Shown one piece after another: positions 44,216-54,400 of a stretch of DNA of 64,000 nt (position 1 is its first letter; every line of letters starts with the position of its first letter). Source of the DNA: Candidatus Poribacteria bacterium (GTDB taxonomy: Bacteria > Poribacteria > WGA-4E > WGA-3G); NCBI GenBank assembly GCA_022827625.1, contig JAJEIE010000027.1, positions 300,827 to 364,826 of the forward strand, read 5' to 3'. A program made the translations under genes and the position numbers. Under the pieces are notes generated by a model. It saw nothing but the letters and a program-made list of their open reading frames with translations, did not search any database and was not told the DNA's origin.

Positions 44216-45310
44216 TTAAGCACAGGGCAGCATTTTTAGACAGACAGGGGTTGGCACTTCTGTTACGTGTCCCGTCGCAGTTAATTCCCCAGTCTCTTGA
44301 TCAATCGCAAACGTCACGACGGTATCCGTCTGTTGATTCGCTGCAAAAAGGAATGTACCTTCTGGATTCAACCCGAAATTCCTCGGGGTTTGCCCTTGTG
44401 TGGATTCATAACCGATAGGACTCAGGGTGCCTGTTTCTGCGTCAATCGCGCAAATGGCGATGCTGTCGTGTCCGCGGTTTGAGCCGTACAAGAATTTCCC
44501 GGAAGGATGGACGTGAACGTCAGCGCAGTGACTTCTACCATCGAAATCATCGGGAAGTGTGGAAATCGTCTGGAATTCTGTCAGTGTTCCGGTACTGGCG
44601 TCATATCGGAATGCCGTGAACGTTGAATCGAGTTCGTTAATTACATAAGCGTACTGTCCATTCGGATGGAAATCGAAGTGTCGGGGTCCCGCCCCAGGAT
44701 GCACGCGTGCCCACGGTTGTGTATTCGGTGTGAGTTTGCCGTTTTCTGCGTCCAATTGGTAAATCAGGACTTTATCAATGCCGAGGTCGGGTGAGAAGGC
44801 GTAACGGTTACTGGCATCAATCATAATTGAGTGGGCATGCGGTTCCATCTGCCGCTGTGGATTGATACTGGCGCCTTCATGCTGCACAAAATCAGAGGCT
44901 TCGCTCAGCCGTCCATCCGATTCTATTTGAAAGGCAGCCACGCTGCCACCGCCGTAATTTGCTACAAGCAGGCACTGACCCGTCGCATCTACACTCAAAT
45001 GACAAGGCGCGCCACCACCGGTTGCGCGTTGGTTGAGATAACTAATCTCGCCAGTCTCTCGATGGATGTAGAATGCTGTAACGGCTCCGCTATCCTTACC
45101 CTCAAACTCACCGACTTCATTGACAGCAAAGAGGTACTGACCGCTTGGATGTATCTCCAAAAATGATGGATTTTCAACGCCTGTGAGTTTGCTGCTGTAT
45201 TCCAAGGCACCCGTCGCACCGTCTAAGCGATAGACGTAAATCCCTTCGCTATCTCCATGTGTGTAAGTGCCGACATAAACGAAATAGTCTTGGCTGTTCT
45301 GTTGCGCCAT
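44216..45310 (-). CDS. lactonase family protein (6-phosphogluconolactonase-like, seven-bladed propeller)
   Basis: 364 aa of beta-propeller repeats: YVGTYTHGDSEGIYVYRLD, NPSFLEIHPSGQYLFAVNE, GGAPCHLSVDATGQCLLVAN, YGGGSVAAFQIE, GAGPRHFDFHPNGQYAYVIN, CADVHVHPSGKFLYGSNRG and TPRNFGLNPEGTFLFAANQQ. These are diagnostic of the PF10282-type lactonase family, which hydrolyses 6-phosphogluconolactone or related sugar lactones. The enzyme is probably cytoplasmic (no signal). Full length. Confidence 0.9.
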   Translation of the reverse strand: MAQQNSQDYFVYVGTYTHGDSEGIYVYRLDGATGALEYSSKLTGVENPSFLEIHPSGQYLFAVNEVGEFEGKDSGAVTAFYIHRETGEISYLNQRATGGGAPCHLSVDATGQCLLVANYGGGSVAAFQIESDGRLSEASDFVQHEGASINPQRQMEPHAHSIMIDASNRYAFSPDLGIDKVLIYQLDAENGKLTPNTQPWARVHPGAGPRHFDFHPNGQYAYVINELDSTFTAFRYDASTGTLTEFQTISTLPDDFDGRSHCADVHVHPSGKFLYGSNRGHDSIAICAIDAETGTLSPIGYESTQGQTPRNFGLNPEGTFLFAANQQTDTVVTFAIDQETGELTATGHVTEVPTPVCLKMLPCA

Positions 45311-45379
45311 TATGAATTTTCTCCTGATTATAATATAAGATAATTCCTGTAAAGCCCTTCGTCTTCTTTTTAGAAGTGA

Positions 45380-45742
45380 CTAATCTCCCCATATAATTGC
45401 TTGAACTATGTTAGAGACTGTAACCAGTGTTTCCACAGACATCGCACACCAAAAGACAGCTCTTCTGGCTCGCCAATCCAGGCTCTTAACTTGATCTGCC
45501 TGAATAAAACCGTGTACCTCCAGTCCGCTCGGAATCTCAATCTCAAAGCGGCCCCCTCTCTTAGTCCGAGTAATTGGACAGACAATCGCTACATTCTTCA
45601 CGCGGTTGAAATTCCATGAGGAGAGGACAAGAGCAGGTCGCCAATCCCAAATCTCTCTTCCTGCTTGTGGGTCGAAGTTAATATCTATTACATCCCCTCG
45701 TATTGGGATATAGGTTGAACCGTCTTGGGCTGATGTTACCAT
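45380..45742 (-). CDS. MazF/PemK-type endoribonuclease toxin
   Basis: 120 aa. RGDVIDINFDPQAGREIWDW starts the SH3-like barrel with the family arginine. RPALVLSSWNFN and VAIVCPITRTKRGG follow, and GFIQADQVKSLDWRAR holds the last conserved strand. MazF toxins cut mRNA at short motifs. The ATG at 45742 overlaps the upstream gene by 7 bp (stop 45736-45738), the usual antitoxin-toxin coupling. Confidence 0.88.
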   Translation of the reverse strand: MVTSAQDGSTYIPIRGDVIDINFDPQAGREIWDWRPALVLSSWNFNRVKNVAIVCPITRTKRGGRFEIEIPSGLEVHGFIQADQVKSLDWRARRAVFWCAMSVETLVTVSNIVQAIIWGD

Positions 45743-46059
45743 ATTTCTTTGCCTACTGCGGGTCCTGTGTCTATTTCCCCGGAATCTGCGTTCTCGGTTT
45801 CTTCAGCTAATAGGTCTGCGAGTTTTACGAGTGGGAGTCCGGCAGGTCGTCCCACAGGTTCTGGTCGATCTGGTTTGGGTGAAGTAGAATTACCAGCCTC
45901 TTGTTCTGCGTTCTCGGTTTCTTCAGCTAATAGGTCTGCGAGTTTTACGAGTGGGAGTCCGGCAGGTCGTCCCACAGGTTCTGGTCGATCTGGTTTAAGA
46001 GATTCACCTACCCTTACGCCGCGTATGTCTGGGGTTAACGGTTTCTTCCAGACTTTCAT
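45736..46059 (-). CDS. putative antitoxin with an exact internal duplication
   Basis: 107 aa, 7-bp overlap with the MazF toxin. AAGGAGGA precedes the ATG at 46059. No AbrB/MazE or RHH fold is recognisable. Residues 22-51 and 62-91 are identical 30-residue segments (KPDRPEPVGRPAGLPL, then VKLADLLAEETENA), 40 residues apart, each rich in Pro then helical and acidic. The acidic helix looks like a toxin-masking segment. Naming it an antitoxin rests on position only. Confidence 0.65.
   Translation of the reverse strand: MKVWKKPLTPDIRGVRVGESLKPDRPEPVGRPAGLPLVKLADLLAEETENAEQEAGNSTSPKPDRPEPVGRPAGLPLVKLADLLAEETENADSGEIDTGPAVGKEIW
45785..45996 (-). repeat. 92-bp perfect direct repeat within the antitoxin gene
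   Basis: 45785-45876 and 45905-45996 are identical over 92 bp, offset 120 bp. Since the DNA itself is identical, not only the protein, the duplication is recent or kept homogeneous by conversion. The 120-bp period keeps the frame. Confidence 0.95.
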
Positions 46060-46245
46060 ATCTGATTCCTCCTTACATTTTTCCATGAGATCCCTACAGT
46101 TTGGATTAGGTATTGTAACTGGCACTGAGAGACAATGCTTAGTATACCATACCAAAACATCTGAAGCAAGGAAATGCTCGTAAAAAAATGTGGGGGTCTT
46201 GTTGTCGGTGCGGTTAGAAACGCCACTGACAAGAAGGTATATTTG

Positions 46246-47856
46246 CTATAGAACCCTAACGCGAATTACCTTCTCATCACTCTCTTGATAGCCGATGCGG
46301 ATCGCTTTCGCTCGCACAGTGGTTTCGCCTACTGGGATGTGCAACGGTTCGGTATACAATCGCCAATGTGCGTCCGCCCCTTGCTCAGTCGTGTAGGCGA
46401 TTGACGCGCCGTGTGTAGAGCAATGAAGCTGCAAAAGAAGAGGTCCCGACCATTCACTGGTATCGTCCACTACCGTTGTGCCGGGTTGTTCGGCATTAAT
46501 CGGGATGAAAATAGGAGCCGCTGTTTGCGGTTGTTTACCGTCAGGATACCACTGTGCCACCATTTGTTCTTCGGATATATCGCCCATATCGCCGAAGTCA
46601 GACTGCCACTGCGACAGCGCGCCGCGCATCCGCTCCAGCACATTGTGGTGTTCAGCGTCTGCCGCTAAATTGTTGAGTTCATACCGATCGTTTTCAACGT
46701 CGTAAAGTTCCTCAGCAGGACGCGGATAACGGAACATAACTGCCTGATCGCCTTCCAGTTCCCCTGCAGCGTGCAACCGCCACATCTCCTGCATAATCGG
46801 ATGCCGATTACGATAGGGAATCCAGAGTAGATACGGTTTTTCAGGATAATAATTCCTAATGTATTTATACCGTTTATCACGCACAGCGCGGACCATATCG
46901 TAAGATTCATCGTAGCGGTCGCGCGTCGCGAAGATATATTCGCGTTCAACCTTCTCTGCTCCGAGGAAGGGTTGTCCCTGTAAATGTTCCGGTGCCTCTA
47001 CACCAGAGAGCGAAAGCACTGTTGGACCGAGATCAATCAGACTTACCAACTGTGTGCTGACACTACCGGCAGCAAGCGTGTCGGGCCACCGCACGATTAA
47101 GGGTATGCGGATACCAGCGTCATAGGGCCAGCGTTTCCCGCGTGGAAGTCCTTCGCCGTGGTCGCTCCAGAGAAAGACGATTGTGTTTTCTGCGAGTCCG
47201 TCTTCTTCCAATTGATCTAAGAGTTCACCGACGCGAGCATCGGCGGTCGTAAGGTTGTCGTATTGACGCGCCAGTGCCTGCCGCGCTTTTGGTGTATCCG
47301 GTAGATACGGCGGTAACACCACGTCATCCGGATTTGTGGTGGTCGTTAGGGGGCGGTCCTCCCGTTCCCACATCCCACTTTCGTGTGTGACAGTCGGATT
47401 GAAAACTGAAAAGAAGGGTTGTCCGTCTTCGCGATTTCGCCAATGACCTGTGTCGTCACACACATCCCATGCAGTAATGGGCGGTGTAAACTGATAGTCG
47501 GTTTTGCTATTGTTCGTGCAGTAGTATCCAGCACCTCTGAGGTATTCGGTAAAGGTTTTGACGTAAGGCGGTGGGACTGCGGAATATGGGGTCGGCATCT
47601 CTGGTGTGTTTTCGTTTGTATGCCTTGTTCGCATGTGGTGTGTACCGATCGAAGTCTGGTACATGCCGGTAATGATTGCGGAACGGCTCGGGGCACAGAC
47701 GCCGGCAGTCGAAAACGCATTTGGGAACCGACACCCACCGGCAGCAAGCCGGTCGATGTTCGGTGTACGCGCAAGTGTGTCCCCGTAACAACCGAAACGT
47801 GGGGTTGTGTCCTCTACAGAGATCCAGAGGATATTTGGACGATCTGATGTGCTCAT
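46246..47856 (-). CDS. sulfatase with C-terminal chitobiase-like domain
   Basis: 536 aa. RPNILWISVEDTTPRFGCYG starts the metal site. The signature is C54-A-P-S-R58 with formylglycine at 54, followed by SAIITGMYQTS. VFLWSDHGEGLPRGKRW and YDAGIRIPLIVRWP are core motifs. The last about 75 residues (HCSTHGASIAYTTEQGAD, LYTEPLHIPVGETTVRAKAI) match the chitobiase/beta-hexosaminidase C-terminal Ig-like domain, often found in glycan-acting enzymes. Probably heparan- or polysaccharide-sulfatase type; substrate unknown. Confidence 0.9.
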   Translation of the reverse strand: MSTSDRPNILWISVEDTTPRFGCYGDTLARTPNIDRLAAGGCRFPNAFSTAGVCAPSRSAIITGMYQTSIGTHHMRTRHTNENTPEMPTPYSAVPPPYVKTFTEYLRGAGYYCTNNSKTDYQFTPPITAWDVCDDTGHWRNREDGQPFFSVFNPTVTHESGMWEREDRPLTTTTNPDDVVLPPYLPDTPKARQALARQYDNLTTADARVGELLDQLEEDGLAENTIVFLWSDHGEGLPRGKRWPYDAGIRIPLIVRWPDTLAAGSVSTQLVSLIDLGPTVLSLSGVEAPEHLQGQPFLGAEKVEREYIFATRDRYDESYDMVRAVRDKRYKYIRNYYPEKPYLLWIPYRNRHPIMQEMWRLHAAGELEGDQAVMFRYPRPAEELYDVENDRYELNNLAADAEHHNVLERMRGALSQWQSDFGDMGDISEEQMVAQWYPDGKQPQTAAPIFIPINAEQPGTTVVDDTSEWSGPLLLQLHCSTHGASIAYTTEQGADAHWRLYTEPLHIPVGETTVRAKAIRIGYQESDEKVIRVRVL

Positions 47857-47922
47857 TATGACTCCTTTTTTGGTAATGATTGTATGCCAGATAACGATTT
47901 AAGTCAATGTAACTTTGGGCGT

Positions 47923-48145
47923 GGGTGTGTAAAGTTTTTGTCACGAAGCGATCTAAGTCGTCTGCCCTGCAAACTCAACTTTTCCTATAAAGTACTGTTC
48001 GCGTGGGTCCCCGTGCCCACTCGCGAATCCGGGGGACTCTCAAGAGAGGCGAGGCACAAAGCCGAAGCCCTCCTCGCTGAACCGGTGTTTGTCATCTCAC
48101 TTGAGGCACTTCAGCACTAATTTTGACAAAATATTTACACATCCC
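47923..48145 (+). repeat. L/R-ended repeat element, copy 2 (left edge of the defence island)
   Basis: Left end GGGTGTGTAAAGTTTTTG at 47923-47940, right end CAAAATATTTACACATCCC finishing at 48145. The 180-bp interior is a coding-like piece (FAWVPVPTRESGG, then EALLAEPVFVISLEALQH and a stop) that looks like the tail of some unrecognised gene. It lies 134 bp before the first island gene. The interior is unrelated to copies 1 and 3. Confidence 0.65.
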
Positions 48146-48159
48146 TATTTCAAAAAGCA

Positions 48160-48189
48160 TTGGCATCCATTGCTAATATGGTGTATAAT
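48160..48189 (+). promoter_or_regulatory. probable promoter of the 789-aa defence-candidate gene
   Basis: TTGGCA (48160-48165) and TATAAT (48184-48189), 18 bp apart, about 90 bp before the start codon at 48279. Confidence 0.6.
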
Positions 48190-48278
48190 AACTTATCAGA
48201 TATTTCACTGATTTGTAGAAGCAGTTTCAACCACAATTATGCCAACTTTATAACATATTTCACGCTTCGGATCTTTTT

Positions 48279-50648
48279 ATGACACGCGGAACCGTCAAGG
48301 TCACACTGAGACCTATCAAATTAGCATTTCTTGTTAATCCTAACGATAGGGAATCTCTCCTGAAAGCCATAGAAATTAATACATTTTTATGGGGTGGTAC
48401 ATATAATCCAATTATTCCCACCTACGAGCGGATACCTTCAGCATGGAAAGTTCCTCCGTACGATAACCCAACTGCTAAGAGCGTTGTTTCAGGATATTTA
48501 GATAATTTTGACCCAGACTATGTAGTTCCAATGGGCAAATGTGCTGGTTATTCTCTTGATGTTGGTTATCGCGAGAGAATTGATGACGTTTCAGAAATTC
48601 TTGCACAAGTTGAAAAGAGGAAAGCCCCCAACTACGGAATTGGTCTTTTTGAGATATTAAATCATTTCTTTCAAGAGGAACTTAAATTCCAACGTCGGTA
48701 TCCAGAGGAAGAGGATATATGTGTCCCCCGCTTTAATACCGACTTTACTCTTTTTTTTGCGAGTGTTTTTGGGGTGCTGCCTAAAAATATTGACAAGGTT
48801 TTTTGGGAGAGCTTTGCAGAGGCTTTAGATGCAAAAAAAATAGACTGTTCAGCTTCAAACTACACAGAGTTTTTTAATCGTAACAAACTATTTTTAAGAC
48901 GTATGACGGAGCTCTATCTTGGATCCAGCGGTCGTCAAGGAAAACTGCGTATCTTTTTTTTGGATGCGACTAAACCTCTTGATATTATGGATTATTGGAA
49001 TCTGCGGGCCGTTGGTTGGGAAGTGTTTCCTGTTCCCAAGCAATTTACGAAATCCGACAAAACACAAACATCTATACTGAATTTTATTCAGGAAAAATGT
49101 TTATCTCACGTCCCAAATCTTGAATTCTATCGCAAGACTACGATTCTTAAAAGCCGTTCTATATCCGAGTGTGAACACAGACACTTTCTGGATTCGCTCG
49201 AGGACTCGAAAGTAGTATCTCAAACTCAGTACCCACGAATATGGGATGAGTCAGCGAGAGCAGATGACTATGTTGAAAGTTGTACCTTGATAGCTGATAG
49301 AGCTGAACATGATGTATCAACAGATCAGGAACCAATTCGTTTTAAAACTCTAGATCCGAAGTTCATCGGACCTTTTTTCGGACTTTCTAAACCAATATTT
49401 GCAAATGAAATTGAGTGGCGACTGTCTGACGATAAAATTATTTTCGCGGAAGTGATTCCCGAAGGAGATAGCAAGCAAGCATTCTCTATTGTTGTAGAAT
49501 CTATTGGACTACGACTACATGATGGAATGCGTATCTTCAAGAATGGATTGGTTTATTTTTCTTGCAGCTCAGAACAAAGTCTATTTTTAAGAGATCCGCA
49601 CGCTGAGGGGGTATTTACGCAATGGCTGGAGTCAAAAGATTGGACAGTCAAACCTTCGCCTCCTGGTCGTATCGCCCAACAAATGTTGCAGCAGCTTCAA
49701 GGAATTAGGGGGACTTGGATTTTGGCAAGCGAAGGAATTATTCAACTGTTAGGTAAGATGAACCGCAGTGATGGGAAATTTCTTTCGGCAGAATTCGTTC
49801 GGGACAAAATATTTAGAGAAATTGCCAATGAAGAAAGAACGCTTAGGCGAAAGGGAGAAGATATACTTCATCATCTGATTGCGAAAAAGGTTTTTCAGTT
49901 AGGGATGAAAATCCAGTGTCCAGTATGTACAAAACATTCGTGGTATTCTGTGAAAGGAAACGATTACGAACTACAATGTCCACAGTGTTTAACGCCATTT
50001 TCTTTTCCTTCTGATTTCCAAAAGGTTAAATGGGCATACCGAACAATCGGTCCCTTTAGTTCATCGAACCAGTCTGATGGAGCATATACTGTGATTCTAA
50101 CGCTTCGTTTTTTTTCTAACTTTCCATGGTATAACGGAAAAAAAACTCCACTCATGAGTTTTACGGCAAAAAAAGGGAAATTGAAAATAGAAGCAGATCT
50201 TGCTTTGTTTTTTCAAGCGTCAAATTCTCGACATTCTAAAATAGAAATCATTTTCGCTGAGTGTAAGACGTTTAATGCCTTTGAGAAAAAAGATGCTAAT
50301 AGAATGAAAGATTTAGGTAAAGCATTTCCCGGGGCAATCCTTGTTTTTGCAAAACTGGGAAAGTCATTAGATAGGAAGGAAAAAAAGGTCCTGCGTTCTA
50401 TAGTAAATCACTCTCGGAAAAACAGAAAGAATAGTCGTCCGTTTAATCCCATTCTAATACTTACAGGAATAGAACTGATCTCAGAAGCACATTTCACAGA
50501 TACTTGGAGAAGGTCCGGGGGGATCCATACGAGATTTGCCAATAGCAGCACATTATCAAGCCTCCTTGAACTTTGTGATTGTACACAACAGATTTACTTA
50601 GACATGGATCCTTGGGATCAGAGCTTAGAAGATGATCCAGAAACCTAA
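48279..50648 (+). CDS. unrecognised protein with zinc ribbon and PD-(D/E)XK-like nuclease signature
   Basis: 789 aa, no signal or membrane segment. The N-terminal third (RPIKLAFLVNPNDRESLL, FLWGGTYNPIIP, about residues 10-50) looks like a conserved alpha/beta domain I cannot name. About 545-575 is a zinc ribbon, C547-x2-C550 and C567-x2-C570. From about 630 a restriction-nuclease-like core follows: D640 (EADLALFFQ) and E661-C-K663 (IIFAECKTF), then a predicted alpha helix. The order zinc ribbon then nuclease core suggests DNA recognition and cutting. AT-rich codon use compared with the neighbouring sulfatases fits transfer. First gene of the defence island, with its own promoter. Confidence 0.7.
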   Translation: MTRGTVKVTLRPIKLAFLVNPNDRESLLKAIEINTFLWGGTYNPIIPTYERIPSAWKVPPYDNPTAKSVVSGYLDNFDPDYVVPMGKCAGYSLDVGYRERIDDVSEILAQVEKRKAPNYGIGLFEILNHFFQEELKFQRRYPEEEDICVPRFNTDFTLFFASVFGVLPKNIDKVFWESFAEALDAKKIDCSASNYTEFFNRNKLFLRRMTELYLGSSGRQGKLRIFFLDATKPLDIMDYWNLRAVGWEVFPVPKQFTKSDKTQTSILNFIQEKCLSHVPNLEFYRKTTILKSRSISECEHRHFLDSLEDSKVVSQTQYPRIWDESARADDYVESCTLIADRAEHDVSTDQEPIRFKTLDPKFIGPFFGLSKPIFANEIEWRLSDDKIIFAEVIPEGDSKQAFSIVVESIGLRLHDGMRIFKNGLVYFSCSSEQSLFLRDPHAEGVFTQWLESKDWTVKPSPPGRIAQQMLQQLQGIRGTWILASEGIIQLLGKMNRSDGKFLSAEFVRDKIFREIANEERTLRRKGEDILHHLIAKKVFQLGMKIQCPVCTKHSWYSVKGNDYELQCPQCLTPFSFPSDFQKVKWAYRTIGPFSSSNQSDGAYTVILTLRFFSNFPWYNGKKTPLMSFTAKKGKLKIEADLALFFQASNSRHSKIEIIFAECKTFNAFEKKDANRMKDLGKAFPGAILVFAKLGKSLDRKEKKVLRSIVNHSRKNRKNSRPFNPILILTGIELISEAHFTDTWRRSGGIHTRFANSSTLSSLLELCDCTQQIYLDMDPWDQSLEDDPET

Positions 50649-50733
50649 CCCCCAGATATGTGTTTGTAGTAACGGTGGATCTGACGAATAGTCCAAACTC
50701 GTAGTCTTTAACACGTTGATTGAGCAGAAATTG

Positions 50734-51348
50734 TCAAAATTTAATCCTTTGAAATGTTTGCATGCGAGGTCGGCGAGTTTCCTTATCTAACATCCAGACT
50801 TTATAGATTTGATTTTGATCCAACGGTCTTATAAGATGGAAATTAAGGAGTGTTTTAATACGAGTCACCCAATTAATCATCATCGCTTCATAGCGGTCGT
50901 AGTCCGAGTAGTCTATACCTTTCCCATAAGGGTTTTTGGCATGTAGCATATCACCGCATTGACCATGTGCTTTAATCAGTTCATCACGTTTCATGAACCC
51001 TGATTTCAATGGGACAAATTCACCTATTCGAGAATCGTCTTTTGCTTGTATCTCAACTATAGGTTCAGGATAGAATTTAGGATTTAATTTTTCTATATCC
51101 CGTAGTATATCTTTAGGATGATAGAGTTTTTTGAATTTTTTTAGATTTTCCTCAAAGAGAGGTTTATTAGCAGCTAAAGATCCAAGCGCGATTAGTTCGG
51201 TAATCATACGCACCTGAAGTGCCATTGACTCAATTTGAATGCCCGTATACTTCATGTTAATCTTTTTGGATATTAGTTCCTCAATAACATCTGTTCTGAA
51301 TACGATTTCTTCCATAATAGTAAGATATGCTTGTTTGTCTGGACTCAT
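50734..51348 (-). CDS. unknown 204-aa protein of the defence island
   Basis: Mainly helical and hydrophilic: an N-terminal helix region with IQIESMALQVRMITELIALG and SLAANKPLFEENLKKFKKLY, then DILRDIEKLNPKFYPEP, and a C-terminal helical part (YEAMMINWVTRIKTLLNFHL). No catalytic motif is evident. The start is uncertain: ATG 51348 is used, but a TTG at 51369 with GGAG between them is possible. It lies downstream of the restriction-modification gene on the same strand, 97 bp away, and may belong to it. Function not known. Confidence 0.55.
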   Translation of the reverse strand: MSPDKQAYLTIMEEIVFRTDVIEELISKKINMKYTGIQIESMALQVRMITELIALGSLAANKPLFEENLKKFKKLYHPKDILRDIEKLNPKFYPEPIVEIQAKDDSRIGEFVPLKSGFMKRDELIKAHGQCGDMLHAKNPYGKGIDYSDYDRYEAMMINWVTRIKTLLNFHLIRPLDQNQIYKVWMLDKETRRPRMQTFQRIKF

Positions 51349-51445
51349 AATTTCAATATAGCTCCTCAAAGTATGAAATACCCTCTTTATTTTTTTCGTT
51401 TAATTTTTAATACATGCCAATCCTTGAAGACCGAAGAAGTCCGAT

Positions 51446-54400
51446 TCATACCCCATTCCACAAAACCGCATCAATCTCCCCCATAACCCCAAGCGTCTCC
51501 GCCACAGCTACCAGAATCGCACGATACCGCTGGACATCTTCACGCCGCAATTCCACCCCGCGCCGATCCCGCAACCATTTCTCACACACCCGATACGAAC
51601 CAATTTCATACTCCCACACCCCAACAGGTACATCCGTGAAATATTGAGACGTATTAATCCAAACCCGTCCGTCCAAATAATGCACCTGTCCGACAACCCT
51701 ATCTCCTTCACCCTCAAACCGATGGCGTGGTGGAACTGACCCATCTTTCAAAAGGTGCGCGTCAATCAACCGCTGCCCCAACGCTGCGAGCGTGCGGAAC
51801 TGCGCAATATCGCGTGGTAACGGAATACGCGGGAAATCGTATTTCAAAAAATCGTAGTACCGTTGGCGGTAGGTCGGACTGGACAGCACCGCATAGATAT
51901 AGGCGAGGATCTCCTCCGATGAAACACCTTCGGGTAGGTTAAACGGCTCAATTTGTGGAAGTGCCAACGCCTCCGAGAGCGCAGTAAGAAAGGCAGGCTT
52001 GAAATTGAGCGAACGCTCCGTCTCAAGTCCCAATTCCGCTGGATCTGGGTATAGGTAGAGCGGAAATACATGGGTAGGCCCATCTTTGTTTGAGATGCAA
52101 TTGCCATCGATAATTCGGTTGGTAACAAAGGCGTGCTGCCATGTGCTTGCACTTCTGAGGCTACGGTGTGTGCAAAGGGCAGGATTTTCTTCCTGCAGAT
52201 AAGGCATAATTAAAGGACGGGGAGCACAGTGAAAACCACGCGATTGTCCAGTATAATAAGTCCAGCGTGTATCATAAGGACGATAAGTTATAGGTTGGGT
52301 GTGCTGTTCAACATCTGGGTGAGTCCGAAGATCCGCCTGGGCAAGGTGAACCTTCCAGTCCTGGGTGTCTTTTCGCAATTTGTATTTCTGGCGGGCTTCA
52401 TCTTCAGAAAGCGAAACAAAATCTTTTACAGTTCTATGTAACTGCTCAGCAGTCCAATGGATCGTCAGTTTATCGCGGGCTGTGAGAATTCCAATTGAAC
52501 TGGTCTGAAAAATATCGGTAATTTTCTTCGATTCTTTTTCATATTCTGCTCGCGCTTCCACCTCCTGCGGTGTAAAATAATAGTACGGTGATTTTGGTTG
52601 AAATGCACACCAGTTATTGGTTTCGACATTGATCTCGGAAAGTGCGTTGTATTTCTCCTCACGAAATCCCCAAAGATCAGCATAAGAGATCTTTGCCGGT
52701 GCGGGATTGTTCGGTTCTTTTACACATAAGAGAATAGTGACTCCTTGCTTGATGTCAAAGACGTTTTCGTCAATTTCCGTCTCCGGAGCAATTTCCCCGA
52801 TTCTGCTACCACCATGTAAATTGAAACAATAAATAGCATTGAAACTTTTCATTAGGGATTGCCTCATTCTGCGAAAAGTTACTCCGCGAAGAAAATTATT
52901 ATTGACAATATATCCAATGATGCCTTCACCATTTTTATCAATTCGCCACTGTGCCCAACGGATAAATTTCACATAATCGGCTTGAAGAAATTTCGTCTGA
53001 TCTTTAATTCCCAATAATTTTCCATCTGTTGGTTTATAATCTTCAATAAGTTCTCCGATAAAAGTCAACCTGTTTCCTATACTGCTTGGATTCGCTGAAT
53101 CTTGTGGATATGGAGGATTGCCAAGAATAACCAGCAGCGGTTCGTCTCGCTTTACCGACAACGCCGCATTCGCCTCATCAGAGATAAACTCCGCAAAAGG
53201 TAACGGGGGCTGCATCTCCTCCGGTTGTTCCAAAGTGTTCGTGAGGTAGATACCGAGGCGTTCATCCGCACGCCATCCTTGCGATTGTAAAAACAAACCC
53301 AACTTCAAATGTGCGATCGTATAGGGTGCAACCAGCAGCTCAAACCCAAAAATCCGTCTGACCAGATCGGCGTTGACATACGGGGCCCACTCCGCAGTAC
53401 CGTACGTTTGCGTTACAGATTCTTGGATATGCTCCAACACCGTCAACAAAAAACCACCCGTCCCCGTCGCCGGGTCAAGGATGAGTGTATTGTCATCAGC
53501 GAGCCCGTCCCGTCTGTTCAATTCCGTTTTCAACAGACTGTCCACAGACCTGACGATATAGGAGACAACCTGTGGTGGTGTGTAGTAGACACCGCGATCA
53601 ACGCGACGCTGCGAGTCGTATTCAGTGAGGAACGTCTCGTAGAAGTAGATAATAGGATCTTGGAGGTGATTCCGCGCAGCAAACGCCGTGCGGAGCATCT
53701 CCGTCGGAACGTTTCGGAGGAGTGCCGCAATCTCGTCCAGAATATAGGTGACGTTCGTCTCCAATGTCGGTGAAGCGATATGATGAAAGAGTTGGACGAG
53801 GAACGGGTTTGATCGCGGAAGTGCCTCCGCAGCCGTATGTCGCGAGAAGTGCGTCGCATTCGGGAGTGTGCAGCGCGCCGCAAACAACCCATAAGCGAGC
53901 GTCTGTGCATACATATCCGCAAAATCGTCAGGGGTCAATGTAGACAGGAGGAGTTCCTTGAACGCCGAGTACATCCGATAAATATCGTTACTTTCATCAG
54001 CGAGTGTCGTGGCGACCTGTATTTGTAGTTCCCGCGTCCGTCTCGCAAGGTATCTCGCAAGTGCTTCTGGCGTGGCAATCTGAATAGGTCCAGCGTTTAG
54101 AAACCTTTCCAACAACGTCTCTAAATCTTCAGTTCCTGTATCAACCCGTGCCTCCGCACGCAGCCGCCCCTCTGTCCACAACTGGAAATCGACGAAATTC
54201 GTGAGGATAAAGTTATCAAGGTTTTCGGTAAAACGCGCGTTTTGTTCCGATGCGTGTCCGGTGAGATTGTTCAGGTCTCTACGATATGCCTCCGCCTCAA
54301 TATAACCGATGGGCAGTAATCCGTCCATGGCAACGAAATCCGGTCTACCAATCTGATCTAATCGCCTCGGTTCTTGGACGAACCTTATTGTGTTTCTGCG

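Noticed and set aside
45749-46183. Plus-strand open frame of 144 codons opposite the antitoxin
   Set aside because: It mirrors the duplicated antitoxin sequence, has no ribosome site, and the minus strand has a good site plus overlap with the toxin.
47884-48120. 78-codon open frame inside the left L/R element
   Set aside because: It begins in repeat DNA without a ribosome site; the interior looks like the tail of a foreign gene rather than a complete gene.
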